Shown here piece after piece: positions 39,251 to 48,162 of a stretch of 64,000 nucleotides of DNA (within the stretch, counting starts at the first letter, position 1; each line of letters opens with the position of its first letter). Origin of the DNA: CAYWMD01 sp964458575 (GTDB taxonomy: Bacteria; Verrucomicrobiota; Verrucomicrobiia; Limisphaerales; JADLHS01); contig CAYWMD010000015.1 of the NCBI GenBank assembly GCA_964458575.1, forward strand, positions 1 to 64,000, given 5' to 3'. The position numbers and the translations under genes are program-made. The notes beneath the pieces are model-generated. The model searched no databases and had not been told where the DNA came from. It was given only the letters and a program-made list of their open reading frames with translations.

Positions 39251-40672
39251 ATGCAAAAGTTAAATTCGAAATTGCAGCGGGGGCGAGCGGTTGCCATCGG
39301 CACCGCCGCCGGGGTCGCGGTGCTCGCCACGATGGCGGTTTCCGGCCAAGCCCAGAGTCCGGAACCAATGAGGAACCAGGAAATCAAGATCGTCACGGTC
39401 AACCCCGGCCATTATCACGCGGCGCTCCTCCAGAAGGAAATGCTGCCGGGCATCGCGGAGACCGCTTACGTTTTCGCGCCGTTGGGGCCGGACCTGACCG
39501 CCCATCTCAACCGCGTGGCCCAGTTCAATTTGCGCCCGGACAGCCCGACGCGTTGGAAACTGGCAGTCTATGCCGGACCGGATTATTTCGAGCGGCTGTT
39601 GGCGGACCGACCGGGCAACGTCGTGATTCTTTCGGGCCAGAACAGCAACAAGATTGATTCCATCGCCGCCCTCACCCGCGCCGGCCTGAATGTGCTGGCC
39701 GACAAACCGTGGATCATCGAGCCGCAACAGTTCGCCCAGCTCAAGCAGGCGCTGGATACGGCTGACGAAAAAGGCGTGGTGGCGTTCGATGCGATGACCG
39801 AGCGGTTCGAGATTACCTGCCTGATTCAGCGGGCGCTGGTCAACGATCCGGAAATTCTGGGCGAATGTCTCCAAGGTTCGCTGGAGAAACCAGCGGTTCA
39901 ACTTGAGAGCACCCACCATCTGCTCAAGGAGGTGGCCGGCGTGCCGAACATCCGGCCGCCATGGTTTTTCGACGTGCGGCAACAAGGCGAAGGCCTGACG
40001 GATGTCGGCACCCATCTGGTCGAACGCGCGCAATGGACGCTCTTCCCCGACCAGGCGATCGCCTTCGACCGCGATGTCAACGTGCTCCAGGGCTCGCACT
40101 GGCCGACCGCACTGACGCGCGAGCAGTTCCAACGCGTCACCGGCCTGCGCGAGTTTCCCGCGTTCGTGCGCGGCTTCGTGGCCGCGGATCGGCTGGAATA
40201 TTTCTGCAACAACGCGGTGAGCTACACGCTGCGCGGAATCCACGTGAGCGTGAAAGTGATGTGGAATTTCGAAGCGCCGCCCGGCGAAGGCGACAGCGTC
40301 CTGGCCGTGTTCCGCGGCAACCGGGCCAGCGTCGAGGTGCGCCAGGGCAAAGTGGAGCAATACCGGCCGGAAGTTTATGTCGTGCCCAACCGCGCCCAGG
40401 ATGAAGCCGCCATCCGCAAAGCGCTGGAGAAGCAACTCGCCGGTTTGGAAACAATCTGTCCCGGACTCAAGATTGAAGCCCAGCCGGGCCGCTTCCGCGT
40501 CATGATTCCCGACGCGTGCCGCAAAGGGCATGAAGCTCATTTTGCGGAGTTGTGCCAGCATTTCCTGGGATACGTTCGCAACCCTAAGACGCTGCCGGCC
40601 TGGGAAAAGTCGAACATGCTGGCCAAATATTTCGTCACTACCAAAGGCGTCCTGCTGGCGCGACGCCCTTGA
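39251..40672 (+). CDS. Exported Gfo/Idh/MocA-family oxidoreductase-like protein
   Basis: The 473-residue protein has an N-terminal signal (RGRAVAIGTAAGVAVLATMAV, Tat or Sec not clear) and then a Rossmann-type domain with a HYHAALLQKEMLPGI helix, NSNKIDSIAALTRAGLNVLADKPWII (the conserved 'DKP' motif of Gfo/Idh enzymes) and a C-terminal part ending in LAKYFVTTKGVLLARRP. It belongs to the group with a putative oxidoreductase C-terminal domain seen in Planctomycetes and Verrucomicrobia. The glycine-rich NAD motif (GxGxxG) is missing; the segment is VTVNPGHYH. So dehydrogenase activity is doubtful. First of four closely spaced exported-protein genes. Confidence 0.8.
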   Translation: MQKLNSKLQRGRAVAIGTAAGVAVLATMAVSGQAQSPEPMRNQEIKIVTVNPGHYHAALLQKEMLPGIAETAYVFAPLGPDLTAHLNRVAQFNLRPDSPTRWKLAVYAGPDYFERLLADRPGNVVILSGQNSNKIDSIAALTRAGLNVLADKPWIIEPQQFAQLKQALDTADEKGVVAFDAMTERFEITCLIQRALVNDPEILGECLQGSLEKPAVQLESTHHLLKEVAGVPNIRPPWFFDVRQQGEGLTDVGTHLVERAQWTLFPDQAIAFDRDVNVLQGSHWPTALTREQFQRVTGLREFPAFVRGFVAADRLEYFCNNAVSYTLRGIHVSVKVMWNFEAPPGEGDSVLAVFRGNRASVEVRQGKVEQYRPEVYVVPNRAQDEAAIRKALEKQLAGLETICPGLKIEAQPGRFRVMIPDACRKGHEAHFAELCQHFLGYVRNPKTLPAWEKSNMLAKYFVTTKGVLLARRP

Positions 40673-40688
40673 ACCACACGCGTTGACC

Positions 40689-42062
40689 ATGAGACTCAAA
40701 TCTGCTTCCTGCATCGTTACGGCCCTGTTTTCCCTTTCACTGCTCCCGTTGTCGCTGGTGGCCCAGCCGGTCGTCGTGCCGGACGGCAACGCCTACACGG
40801 GCAGGAAGCTCACGGCCAAAACCTACAACTCCAATTTCCCCGAGGGCCACGACACCTACAACGGCATGGGCACGGGCAGCGACGGCAAGATTTATTACGT
40901 GCTCAGTTCCGAATCGTACGACGTGGGCGCGAAGATGTTCTGCCTGGATCCGAAGACACAGAAAATAAAATACCTCGGCGACATCACGGAAGCGTGCGGC
41001 GAGAAGGGGCTGAAAACCATCCCGCAGGGCAAGAGCCACGTGAACTTCATCGAGGCGAACGGCAAGCTCTATTTCGGCACGCACATCGGCGTTTACGCCA
41101 TCGTGGACGGCCGCGAAACGATGGGGCTGCCGCCCCCGGGCTACAAGCCGTTTCCGGGCGGACATTTTCTTTCCTACGACATGAAGACCGGCAAGTTCGA
41201 GGACCTGGCGCTTAATCCCAATCACGACGGCATCATCTCGATGACGATGGACACGAAACGCGGGCGGCTTTATGGCCTGACGTGGCCCAGCGGACATCTC
41301 ATTCGATATGATCTGGCGAAGAAGGAACTGAAGGACATCGGTCCGATTCCGGGACAGTTGCCGGATGTTCCGGTTTACCGTGCACTCTGCCGGTCGCCGA
41401 TTGCGAACCTAGCGGACGGTTCGGTTTATTTCACCACCGTGGATGGATTGATCCTGCGCTACGTCTATGACAAGGACGCAATGGAAATCATCCAAGGCGA
41501 GGACATGAAGAAGGATTACTTCGGCCTCTTCGATCCCAACAAACCCGGCCACATGGGTTACAACTGGCGGCAGACGTTCTGGCATCCGACGGAGAAGGTG
41601 GTTTACGGCGTGCACGGCAATTCCGGCTACCTGTTTCGCTTCGATCCGGCTGTGCCGCGCATCGAAGTTCTGGAACGGCTCACCTCCGAGCCGTCCAAAC
41701 TCAGCGGGATGAACGATCAATTTAGTTTTGGCTACCTGGGTTTCGCGCTTGGGCCGGACAACCAGACGATTTACTACCTGACCGGCGGACCGATCTACAT
41801 CAACGGCAAACGTCTGCTCGGCAAAGCCACCACCGCCAAGGGCGAAGCGAAAGGGCTGGAAAACCTGCATCTGGTGACGTGGCACATTCCCACCAAAAAA
41901 TACACGGATCACGGCGCGATTTTCTATGAAGACGGCGAGCGACCGCTTTACGTGAATTCCATCGCAGTCGGGAAGGATGGGAGCGTGTATTCGCTGGGGC
42001 GGATCACAACCGGCGACAAGACCCGGGCGGATTTGTTCTGCGTGAAAGCGCCGATCAAATAA
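40689..42062 (+). CDS. Exported propeller-like protein of unknown function
   Basis: The 457-residue protein (ATG 40689, 16 bp after the Gfo/Idh gene) has a signal peptide (LKSASCIVTALFSLSLLPLSLVAQ). The rest is a run of repeated beta-sheet units with YNGMGTGSDGKIYYVLSSE, GKLYFGTHIGVYAIVDG, SMTMDTKRGRLYGLTWPSGHL and GSVYSLGRITTGDKTRADLF, which suggests a 7- or 8-bladed propeller. I do not recognise a catalytic family. By context it may bind or act on a sugar or lipid handled with the neighbouring ceramidase-like and glycosidase-like proteins. Confidence 0.78.
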   Translation: MRLKSASCIVTALFSLSLLPLSLVAQPVVVPDGNAYTGRKLTAKTYNSNFPEGHDTYNGMGTGSDGKIYYVLSSESYDVGAKMFCLDPKTQKIKYLGDITEACGEKGLKTIPQGKSHVNFIEANGKLYFGTHIGVYAIVDGRETMGLPPPGYKPFPGGHFLSYDMKTGKFEDLALNPNHDGIISMTMDTKRGRLYGLTWPSGHLIRYDLAKKELKDIGPIPGQLPDVPVYRALCRSPIANLADGSVYFTTVDGLILRYVYDKDAMEIIQGEDMKKDYFGLFDPNKPGHMGYNWRQTFWHPTEKVVYGVHGNSGYLFRFDPAVPRIEVLERLTSEPSKLSGMNDQFSFGYLGFALGPDNQTIYYLTGGPIYINGKRLLGKATTAKGEAKGLENLHLVTWHIPTKKYTDHGAIFYEDGERPLYVNSIAVGKDGSVYSLGRITTGDKTRADLFCVKAPIK

Positions 42063-42117
42063 GAAACGGGGTTGCCAACATCCGAAACGGGAGCGTAATG
42101 TTCGTTCGATACTCCGA

Positions 42118-42218
42118 ATGAACATCCAACATCCAACATCCAATATCGAACTTCCAATCCACGGTCTTTTCCGGCGATGGGTGATATGGATGTTGGTTGT
42201 TGGATGTTGGATGTTGAA
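42118..42218. repeat. Family C palindromic repeat supplying start and signal peptide, copy 1
   Basis: The left arm is a heptad series (CATCCAA, CATCCAA, CATCCAA, TATCGAA) at 42123-42150. The right arm at 42188-42218 (GTTGGTTGTTGGATGTTGGA...) is its near complement, with a 40-nt spacer. The first ATG of the ceramidase-like gene precedes the left arm directly. Confidence 0.88.
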
Positions 42219-43566
42219 TTTTGCCCTGTCCGGCGGCGTCTTCGCCGCTGATTTCCAAGCCGGCGTGGCGCGCGTCAAAATCACGCCGCCGGTGCCGTTT
42301 TATCTTTCGGGCTACGGCGCACGCACCAATCCCGCCACGGTCGTGCGCAGCGATTTGTGGGCGAAGGCGCTCGCGCTTCAGGATAAGAAAGGCGGGCGGG
42401 TTGTTTTGGTCACGACGGATTTGATCGGCCTGCCGCGCGAGATTACCGACGTGGTGGCGGAGCTCGTGCAAAGGCGCCACGGTTTGCTGCGCTCGCAATT
42501 GTTGCTGAATTCCTCGCACACGCACAGCGGCCCGGTGGTCTGGTCGAATCTGCGGTTGCTTTTCAACTTCACCCCGGCAGAAAAAGAACGTGCTGTGCAA
42601 TACGCCGCCAAACTCACGGACGATTTGACCGCGCTGGTCGGGTCGGCCCTCGCGGACCTTGCGCCCGCAAAACTGAGTTGTGGCCACGGCGCCGCGAATT
42701 TTGCCGTCAATCGCCGCCAACCGACGCCGAAAGGTTTCATCATCGGCGTCAACCCGGACGGCCCGGTGGATCACGACGTGCCGGTGCTGAAAGTCGTCGG
42801 GGAAAAAGGCGAATTGCGCGCCGTGCTGTTCGGTTACGCCTGTCACAACACGACCGTGCCGATGTTGGAAAAGGTGGACGCCGACTACGCCGGTGCCGCG
42901 CAGCGGGCATTGGAGCAGGCGCATCCCGGCGCGACGGCATTGTTCATGATTCTGTGTGGTGGCGATCAAAACCCCAATCCGCGCGGCCCGGAGGAACTCG
43001 CCGAAACGCACGGCCAAGCGCTGGCCAGGTCGGTGGAGCAGGTGCTGGCCGGAAAGATGAAAACCGTTCGCGGGCCGATCCGCACGGGCTACGAGGCGAT
43101 CCAGTTGGATTTTGCGCCGCACACACGGGAGTTTTTTGAGCAGGAGGCGAAAACCGCGCAGGGAATCAAACAACGCCGCGCCCAATTCGTACTCGAAGCC
43201 TACGACCGGGGCGAGCCGCCACGACAGATTCGCTATCCAGTGCAGGCCGTGCGCTTGAACAAGGACTTCACCGTGCTGGCGCTGGGCGGCGAGGTGGTCG
43301 TGGACTATTCGCTCCGCGCCAAGCGTGAATTTCCCAGGGAGAATCTGGTCGTGGCCGGTTACTGCAACGATGTCATGTGTTACATCCCGTCGCTGCGCGT
43401 GCTGCGGGAAGGCGGTTACGAGGGCGCGGACAGCATGGTGCCTTATGGGCGGCCCGGGCCGTTTGCGGAGAACGTGGAGGAAACCATTTTTCGCACGGTG
43501 GATGAAGTGATGAAAAAGGTGGGCGCGAAACGGGAAATGGTGAAATCAGAACGCGTCCCGAAATGA
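42118..43566 (+). CDS. Neutral/alkaline ceramidase-like exported hydrolase
   Basis: The 482-residue protein is related to the catalytic domain of neutral ceramidases: VKITPPVPFYLSGYGAR, NSSHTHSGPVVWSNLRL (Zn-binding HTH and the HSGP block), CHNTTVPMLEK and GDQNPNPRGPEE. Characterised members hydrolyse ceramide, but many bacterial ones have unknown substrates. The first ~43 residues are unusual. They are encoded by a dispersed heptad/hairpin repeat (42118-42218): MNIQHPTSNIE from one arm and MLVVGCWMLNF from the complementary arm, forming a signal peptide cleaved near VFA-A at residue 43. No Shine-Dalgarno sequence precedes the ATG. Confidence 0.87.
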   Translation: MNIQHPTSNIELPIHGLFRRWVIWMLVVGCWMLNFALSGGVFAADFQAGVARVKITPPVPFYLSGYGARTNPATVVRSDLWAKALALQDKKGGRVVLVTTDLIGLPREITDVVAELVQRRHGLLRSQLLLNSSHTHSGPVVWSNLRLLFNFTPAEKERAVQYAAKLTDDLTALVGSALADLAPAKLSCGHGAANFAVNRRQPTPKGFIIGVNPDGPVDHDVPVLKVVGEKGELRAVLFGYACHNTTVPMLEKVDADYAGAAQRALEQAHPGATALFMILCGGDQNPNPRGPEELAETHGQALARSVEQVLAGKMKTVRGPIRTGYEAIQLDFAPHTREFFEQEAKTAQGIKQRRAQFVLEAYDRGEPPRQIRYPVQAVRLNKDFTVLALGGEVVVDYSLRAKREFPRENLVVAGYCNDVMCYIPSLRVLREGGYEGADSMVPYGRPGPFAENVEETIFRTVDEVMKKVGAKREMVKSERVPK

Positions 43567-43665
43567 ACATCCAACATCCAACATCCAACATCGAACCTCC
43601 AATAAATGGTTTCCGGCGTGGGATTACTTCTTCGGTGTTGGTGGTTGGATGTTGGCTGTTGGATG
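43563..43665. repeat. Family C palindromic repeat supplying start and signal peptide, copy 2
   Basis: The left arm (AACATCCAACATCCAACATC...) starts two bases after the ATG. The right arm (GTTGGTGGTTGGATGTTGGC...) ends at 43665. The repeat's ATG overlaps the TGA of the upstream gene, so this copy also provides the upstream stop codon and couples the genes. Confidence 0.88.
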
Positions 43666-45926
43666 CTGCGGTTCTCCACGCAGCTGCGCTGCCCACCTTC
43701 CAGGAAGCCATGCAGGCCAGGCGCGACGTCTGGGGCGAAGCCGCGATGGCGCAGCCCAACGGCGCCAGTTATGAATTCTTTGCGCCCCTGCTGCCACCGC
43801 CGCGCTACGTCAACGCCGACTTCCGCGATTATCCGATTGTGCTGAGCGCGCCGAACGCGCCGGTCAAGGCGCGGCTGATCTCCAACGGCAATGGCTTGAA
43901 TCTCAAGGGCGGCGCGCGGAGTTGGAACGATGTCGGCACAGCGGTGAAGTTCCGGGTCGGGCCGGATCAATTCCTGTTTGGCAGCCTGCGCGACCGCGTG
44001 AGCGAACCGACCCTGGCCGAGGGCTGGCTGCCCATCGTGCAGATCCATTACACCCATCGTTCGCCGGTGCAGTCGGAAGGCGTTGTTCCGTTGGACCAAA
44101 AAAAGTTTGAGCTGCCGCCGGAGATTTACCGGCTGGAAGCGTTTGCCGCCACCGGTGCCGCCTTGACCAGCAATGGCGTGGTGCTCGTCAAATTTGACCT
44201 CGCCCAAGGCACGAACGGCTTCGTGGCGGCCGACTTGGAATGCCAAGCCACGCTTAAGTTTGACGCCGGACGACTCACGGACGAAAAAGACCAAGTGCTG
44301 GTGTTCTGCGATTCGAGCTGGAAACTCGAGCGCGGAATGTTGGTGGCACGGCTTAGGCCGGGTACTGCCTCGACTTTGGCGATTCCCACCAAACCCGTGG
44401 CCGCAAACGCCAGCCGGCGCATTTTCACCCAGCCATTCTCGCTCGCGACTTACGATGAACATCGCGTTGCCTGCGCCGACACCTGGCGCAAGATCGTTTC
44501 GCAAGGAATGAACGTCCTCACCCCCGAGCCACTCGTGAACAACGCGTGGCGGCATCTCATTTGCCAGAACTTCGAATTGATCAACGGCGACCGCATTTTT
44601 TACAGCGCCGGCAATCAGTACGAGAAGCTCTACGAGTCCGAGGGCAGCGACGCGATGCTGGCGATGTTATGGTGGGGCTACGAAGGCGACGCCCGCCGGC
44701 TGATCGTGCCCCTGTTGGATTTCACCCGGAAAGGACTGGAGTTTCATCAGGCGGGTTTCAAGATTCTGGACGTGTGCCATTACTACTGGCAAACGCACGA
44801 CGCCACGGCGCTGTCGGAATGGCGGTCGCGGTGGGAAAAGGAGGCGCAGCGGCTCGTCAACAACCGCACCGGCGAAGGCGGCCTGTTTCCGAAGGAGCAA
44901 TATTGCGGCGACATCTACACGTACGTTTACAGTCTCAACGCAAACGCCAAGGCGTGGCGCGCGATTCGAGATCTCAGTGCCGTGCTGGCGGCGGCGGGTG
45001 AAACCGCGGAAGCGAATCGCTACGCCACCGTCGCGGCCGAGTTCAAGCAGCCCATCCTGGCCGCCATCGAGAAGAGCGTGAGCCACGAGACCACGCCGCC
45101 CTTTGTACCCGTGGCGCTGTTCGGCGCCGAGCTGGTGCATGATCCCATTCTGCATTCGCGGATCGGCAGCTACTGGAACATCATCATCGGTTTCACGATG
45201 GCGAGCGGGATTTTTCCCTCGGGCAGCGAGGAAGCAGGCTGGATTGCGCACTACCAGGAACAGCACGGCGGTCTGTGCATGGGCATGCTGCGCGCGGGCG
45301 GCGGCCAGTTCAATTTCTGGACCGGCGAACATCGCATCAACCCGCTCTACGGCACGCGCTACGCCCTGGACACGTTGCGGCGCGACGATCCCGAGCGCGC
45401 ACTGGTGAGTTTTTACGGCATGTTGGCGCAGGGATTCACGCGCAACACGTTCATCGGCGGCGAGGGCTGCAATCTCGACCCGGTGGATGAGGATGGACGC
45501 ATGTTCTACTGCCCGCCCAACAGCGCCGCCAATGCGCACTTCCTTTCCATGCTGCGTTATCTGCTCGTACAGGATTGGGATCTGGACGACGACGGCAAAC
45601 CGGAGACGCTGCGCCTTGCTTTCGCCACGCCGAAACGCTGGCTGGAAGATGGAAAGACGATCGAGGTGGAGCGCGCGCCAACAGCATTCGGTCCGGTTTC
45701 GTTCAAGATCGGATCAAAGCTCAGCGAGGGCAAAGTAACGGGTGAATTTGATCTGCCGACTCGCAATCCGGCCACGCGCACGCAGGCGAGAATCCGTTTG
45801 CCCGACGGCTGGCGCATCGCTTCCGTGCAAGTCAACGGACGGAAGGCCGCCGCCGATGCCGACGGCGCGGTGGATTTGTCCGGGCGCACCGGCAAGCTCA
45901 CAGTGGTGGCGACTGTGGTTCAGTGA
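43563..45926 (+). CDS. Exported six-hairpin-glycosidase-like protein
   Basis: The 787-residue protein has an N-terminal beta-sandwich-like part (KARLISNGNGLNLKGGARSW), a long alpha-helical middle part typical of (alpha/alpha)6 glycosidases (NNAWRHLICQNFELINGDRIF, YCGDIYTYVYSLNANAKAWRAI, GEHRINPLYGTRYALDTLRRDD) and a C-terminal beta domain. No GH family is assigned. It overlaps the preceding stop (ATGA). Its N-terminus is again encoded by a family C repeat (43563-43665): MNIQHPTSNIEPPINGF, then SVLVVGCWLLDAAVLHAA as the hydrophobic core. The signal peptide is nearly the same as in the upstream gene. Confidence 0.83.
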   Translation: MNIQHPTSNIEPPINGFRRGITSSVLVVGCWLLDAAVLHAAALPTFQEAMQARRDVWGEAAMAQPNGASYEFFAPLLPPPRYVNADFRDYPIVLSAPNAPVKARLISNGNGLNLKGGARSWNDVGTAVKFRVGPDQFLFGSLRDRVSEPTLAEGWLPIVQIHYTHRSPVQSEGVVPLDQKKFELPPEIYRLEAFAATGAALTSNGVVLVKFDLAQGTNGFVAADLECQATLKFDAGRLTDEKDQVLVFCDSSWKLERGMLVARLRPGTASTLAIPTKPVAANASRRIFTQPFSLATYDEHRVACADTWRKIVSQGMNVLTPEPLVNNAWRHLICQNFELINGDRIFYSAGNQYEKLYESEGSDAMLAMLWWGYEGDARRLIVPLLDFTRKGLEFHQAGFKILDVCHYYWQTHDATALSEWRSRWEKEAQRLVNNRTGEGGLFPKEQYCGDIYTYVYSLNANAKAWRAIRDLSAVLAAAGETAEANRYATVAAEFKQPILAAIEKSVSHETTPPFVPVALFGAELVHDPILHSRIGSYWNIIIGFTMASGIFPSGSEEAGWIAHYQEQHGGLCMGMLRAGGGQFNFWTGEHRINPLYGTRYALDTLRRDDPERALVSFYGMLAQGFTRNTFIGGEGCNLDPVDEDGRMFYCPPNSAANAHFLSMLRYLLVQDWDLDDDGKPETLRLAFATPKRWLEDGKTIEVERAPTAFGPVSFKIGSKLSEGKVTGEFDLPTRNPATRTQARIRLPDGWRIASVQVNGRKAAADADGAVDLSGRTGKLTVVATVVQ

Positions 45927-45972
45927 TCTGCAGGCGCTCAGGCAGGGTCACCTCGGCGATTTGAGCGGCGAA

Positions 45973-48051
45973 TCAAAAATCCTTGGGGAAGGCTTCGCGA
46001 TACTTGCGCCCCTGACGAAAGGCTTCCAAATGCGCGTTCAACTGCGACAGCAATTCGAACCGCCCGGTTTGTTCCGCCAGTCGCACGGCGCGCTCCGCGA
46101 CTGCGACGGCTTCGCGGAACTCACCGGCTTCGGACAACGCAACTGCGAGCGTGTCCTGATACAGGGGATTGCGATTTCGGGATAACCTGCAAGCGTCCCC
46201 CGCCAGTTTAACGGCCTCCGGCAGATTGCGAATCGTGGCGTCGCTTTCCGTCGCCAAAATCCAGGCGAGGTCATTCATGGCGCCAACGTAGTTGGGTTGA
46301 TACGCCATCGCTTTTCGAAAGTGCATGACCGCCTCGGCATAGCGCCGTCGTTGAGCCAAAGCTGCGGCGAGGTAGTAATGCGACTCGGCATTTTCGGGAT
46401 CGAGGCGGATGGCCGCGAACAGACAGCTCATGCCCGGCTCGTCGTTTCCTTGCATGAGCATTACGTTGCCCAAGCGCGTCATGGCATCGCCCGAGTCCGC
46501 CTTGCAACGCAAGGCGTTGCGAAAGCTGGCTTCGGCTTCGCTCCAGCGGCCTTGCAGTGCGAGGGCTTTGCCCTGACTGTAGTGCGCCTCCTCGTAATCC
46601 GGCCGCAGTTGAATCGCATGACGATAATTTGCGACCGCCTCGTCCAGCCGACCTTGCACACCAAGGGCATTGCCAATGCTGTAATAGGCCTCAGGATAAT
46701 CCTGGCGCAACCGGAGCGATTGCTGGAAACGCGCGATTGCTTCGCGCTGGTTTCCCTGCATGGACAGCGCCGTGCCCAGATTGTGATACCCCAGGGCGTT
46801 GTCGTCCGGGCTGACAGTGACCGCGCGTTCAAATGCGGTCACGCCGTTACGCCAGTATTGGACTTGGAAGTGCGTAGCCAATGCGCTGGCTGCCAGAATG
46901 CTCGCACCCGCACCGACCAACGCGGCCTGGCCGTACCGCCAACGGGACATCAGATTGCTCACACCCCAGGTCACCATAATGAAGAGGCCAACAATCGGGA
47001 CATAAGTATAGCGATCAGCCCGGGATTGGCTGCCCACTTGTATGAGACCGATTACCGGCACCAGCGTGATCAAAAACCAAAACCACCCCACCAACAAGTA
47101 AGGCGCACGGCGTGCGAGCCACACTACAGCGATCGCGACTGCCAGAATAACCAGACCTGCCGCCAAGGCGGATTCCAGCGTCAACGTCTTGGGATAGGGG
47201 TAAAATGGAGCCAGGTCCACCGGCCAAAAACATTTGCCCAAGTACCAGGCGTAGGAGACGCACGTGTTCAACAGGCGCATCTCAATCGGGATAATGTCCG
47301 TTTTGACCACCGCGCCTCCGTGCTCTTGCGCCAAAAAGGTGATTACGCCCGAGCCCGCCGACAGGAGAAAAAACGGCATCTTCTCCCGAAGCAGAGGCAT
47401 AACGGGCTTTTGCTGATGTTGTGCCGGCGAGGAGAGACGGCCCAAAGGCCAATAATCCAGCAGCAGCATGACGAACGGCAATGGCACGAGCATCGGCTTG
47501 CTCATCAAGCCCAAGCAAAACAAGGCCAGTGACATAACATAGTTCAGTTTGCCAGCCCGGTGCTGGCCCTGCGTCCCGCGAACGTACCGCAGGTAGAACC
47601 ACAGGGTCATCAAACCGAAACAAGTGCTCAACACGTCTTTGCGCTCCGAGATCCAAGCCACCGATTCGACATGCAGCGGATGCAAAGCAAACAATGCAGC
47701 CACAAAGCCGCTCCGCATCTGAGCACCAGTCATGCGCCAGAGCAAAAGGAACAACAAAACGGCATTGGCGATGTGCAGCCCCAGGTTGACGAAGTGGTGA
47801 CCGGTGGGGTTATCGCCGAAAATCTGGCAATCGAGCATGTGCGACACCCATGTCACCGGGTGCCAGTTGGACGCATGAAACGAGGTGAACGCCCAGGCCA
47901 ATCCCCTTGCGGAGAGGCCGTGAAAAACTTTCGGGTTGTTGGTTACATACTGCGGATCATCAAAATGCAGGAACTTCGCCTGCCGGATGGGCCAATAGGC
48001 CGCGACCGTGACCAAGGCCAGGAGGAATGATATGAAGACCGCACGGCGCAT
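45973..48051 (-). CDS. TMTC-like membrane protein with TPR repeats (putative glycosyltransferase)
   Basis: The 692-residue protein has an N-terminal multi-pass membrane part with about ten hydrophobic segments (VFISFLLALVTVAAYWPIR at the start) and the acidic loop KFLHFDDPQYVTNNPKV, which has the DD of GT-C/PMT-type mannosyltransferases. VESVAWISERKDVLSTCFGL and MSKPMLVPLPFVMLLLDYWPL are hallmarks of TMTC-like proteins. The C-terminal ~290 residues hold seven to eight TPRs (LGYHNLGTALSMQGNQREAI, DYPEAYYSIGNALGVQGRLD and others). It probably transfers sugar from a lipid donor to exported proteins. It is antisense to the preceding operon, ending 46 bp from it. Confidence 0.85.
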   Translation of the reverse strand: MRRAVFISFLLALVTVAAYWPIRQAKFLHFDDPQYVTNNPKVFHGLSARGLAWAFTSFHASNWHPVTWVSHMLDCQIFGDNPTGHHFVNLGLHIANAVLLFLLLWRMTGAQMRSGFVAALFALHPLHVESVAWISERKDVLSTCFGLMTLWFYLRYVRGTQGQHRAGKLNYVMSLALFCLGLMSKPMLVPLPFVMLLLDYWPLGRLSSPAQHQQKPVMPLLREKMPFFLLSAGSGVITFLAQEHGGAVVKTDIIPIEMRLLNTCVSYAWYLGKCFWPVDLAPFYPYPKTLTLESALAAGLVILAVAIAVVWLARRAPYLLVGWFWFLITLVPVIGLIQVGSQSRADRYTYVPIVGLFIMVTWGVSNLMSRWRYGQAALVGAGASILAASALATHFQVQYWRNGVTAFERAVTVSPDDNALGYHNLGTALSMQGNQREAIARFQQSLRLRQDYPEAYYSIGNALGVQGRLDEAVANYRHAIQLRPDYEEAHYSQGKALALQGRWSEAEASFRNALRCKADSGDAMTRLGNVMLMQGNDEPGMSCLFAAIRLDPENAESHYYLAAALAQRRRYAEAVMHFRKAMAYQPNYVGAMNDLAWILATESDATIRNLPEAVKLAGDACRLSRNRNPLYQDTLAVALSEAGEFREAVAVAERAVRLAEQTGRFELLSQLNAHLEAFRQGRKYREAFPKDF

Positions 48052-48113
48052 CGTTCAGTGTTTCGTTGGGGATCATTGGCGAGACTCCTGCCTCTCGTCA
48101 ATACAAGCACGCA

Positions 48114-48143
48114 TAAAAAAACCCAACCCTCGCGGGTTGGGTT
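48114..48143 (-). terminator. Rho-independent terminator of the PEP-CTERM gene
   Basis: A 10-bp perfect stem (AACCCAACCC-TCGC-GGGTTGGGTT, 48120-48143 on the plus strand) is followed on the minus strand by a T-run complementary to the A-run at 48114-48120. It lies 20 bp after the PEP-CTERM stop. An A-run at 48146-48152 lets it work in both directions. Confidence 0.9.
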
Positions 48144-48162
48144 CGAAAAAAACCGTGGCGAT

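Noticed and set aside
39260..40789. Open minus-strand frame of 509 codons
   Set aside because: Antisense to the Gfo/Idh-like gene, which has clear family motifs and a signal peptide.
42055..43185. Open minus-strand frame of 376 codons
   Set aside because: Antisense to the ceramidase-like gene; only the palindromic repeat reads similarly on both strands.
46297..47532. Open plus-strand frame of 411 codons
   Set aside because: Antisense to the TMTC-like TPR gene; composition rich in His/Arg/Gln with no domain.
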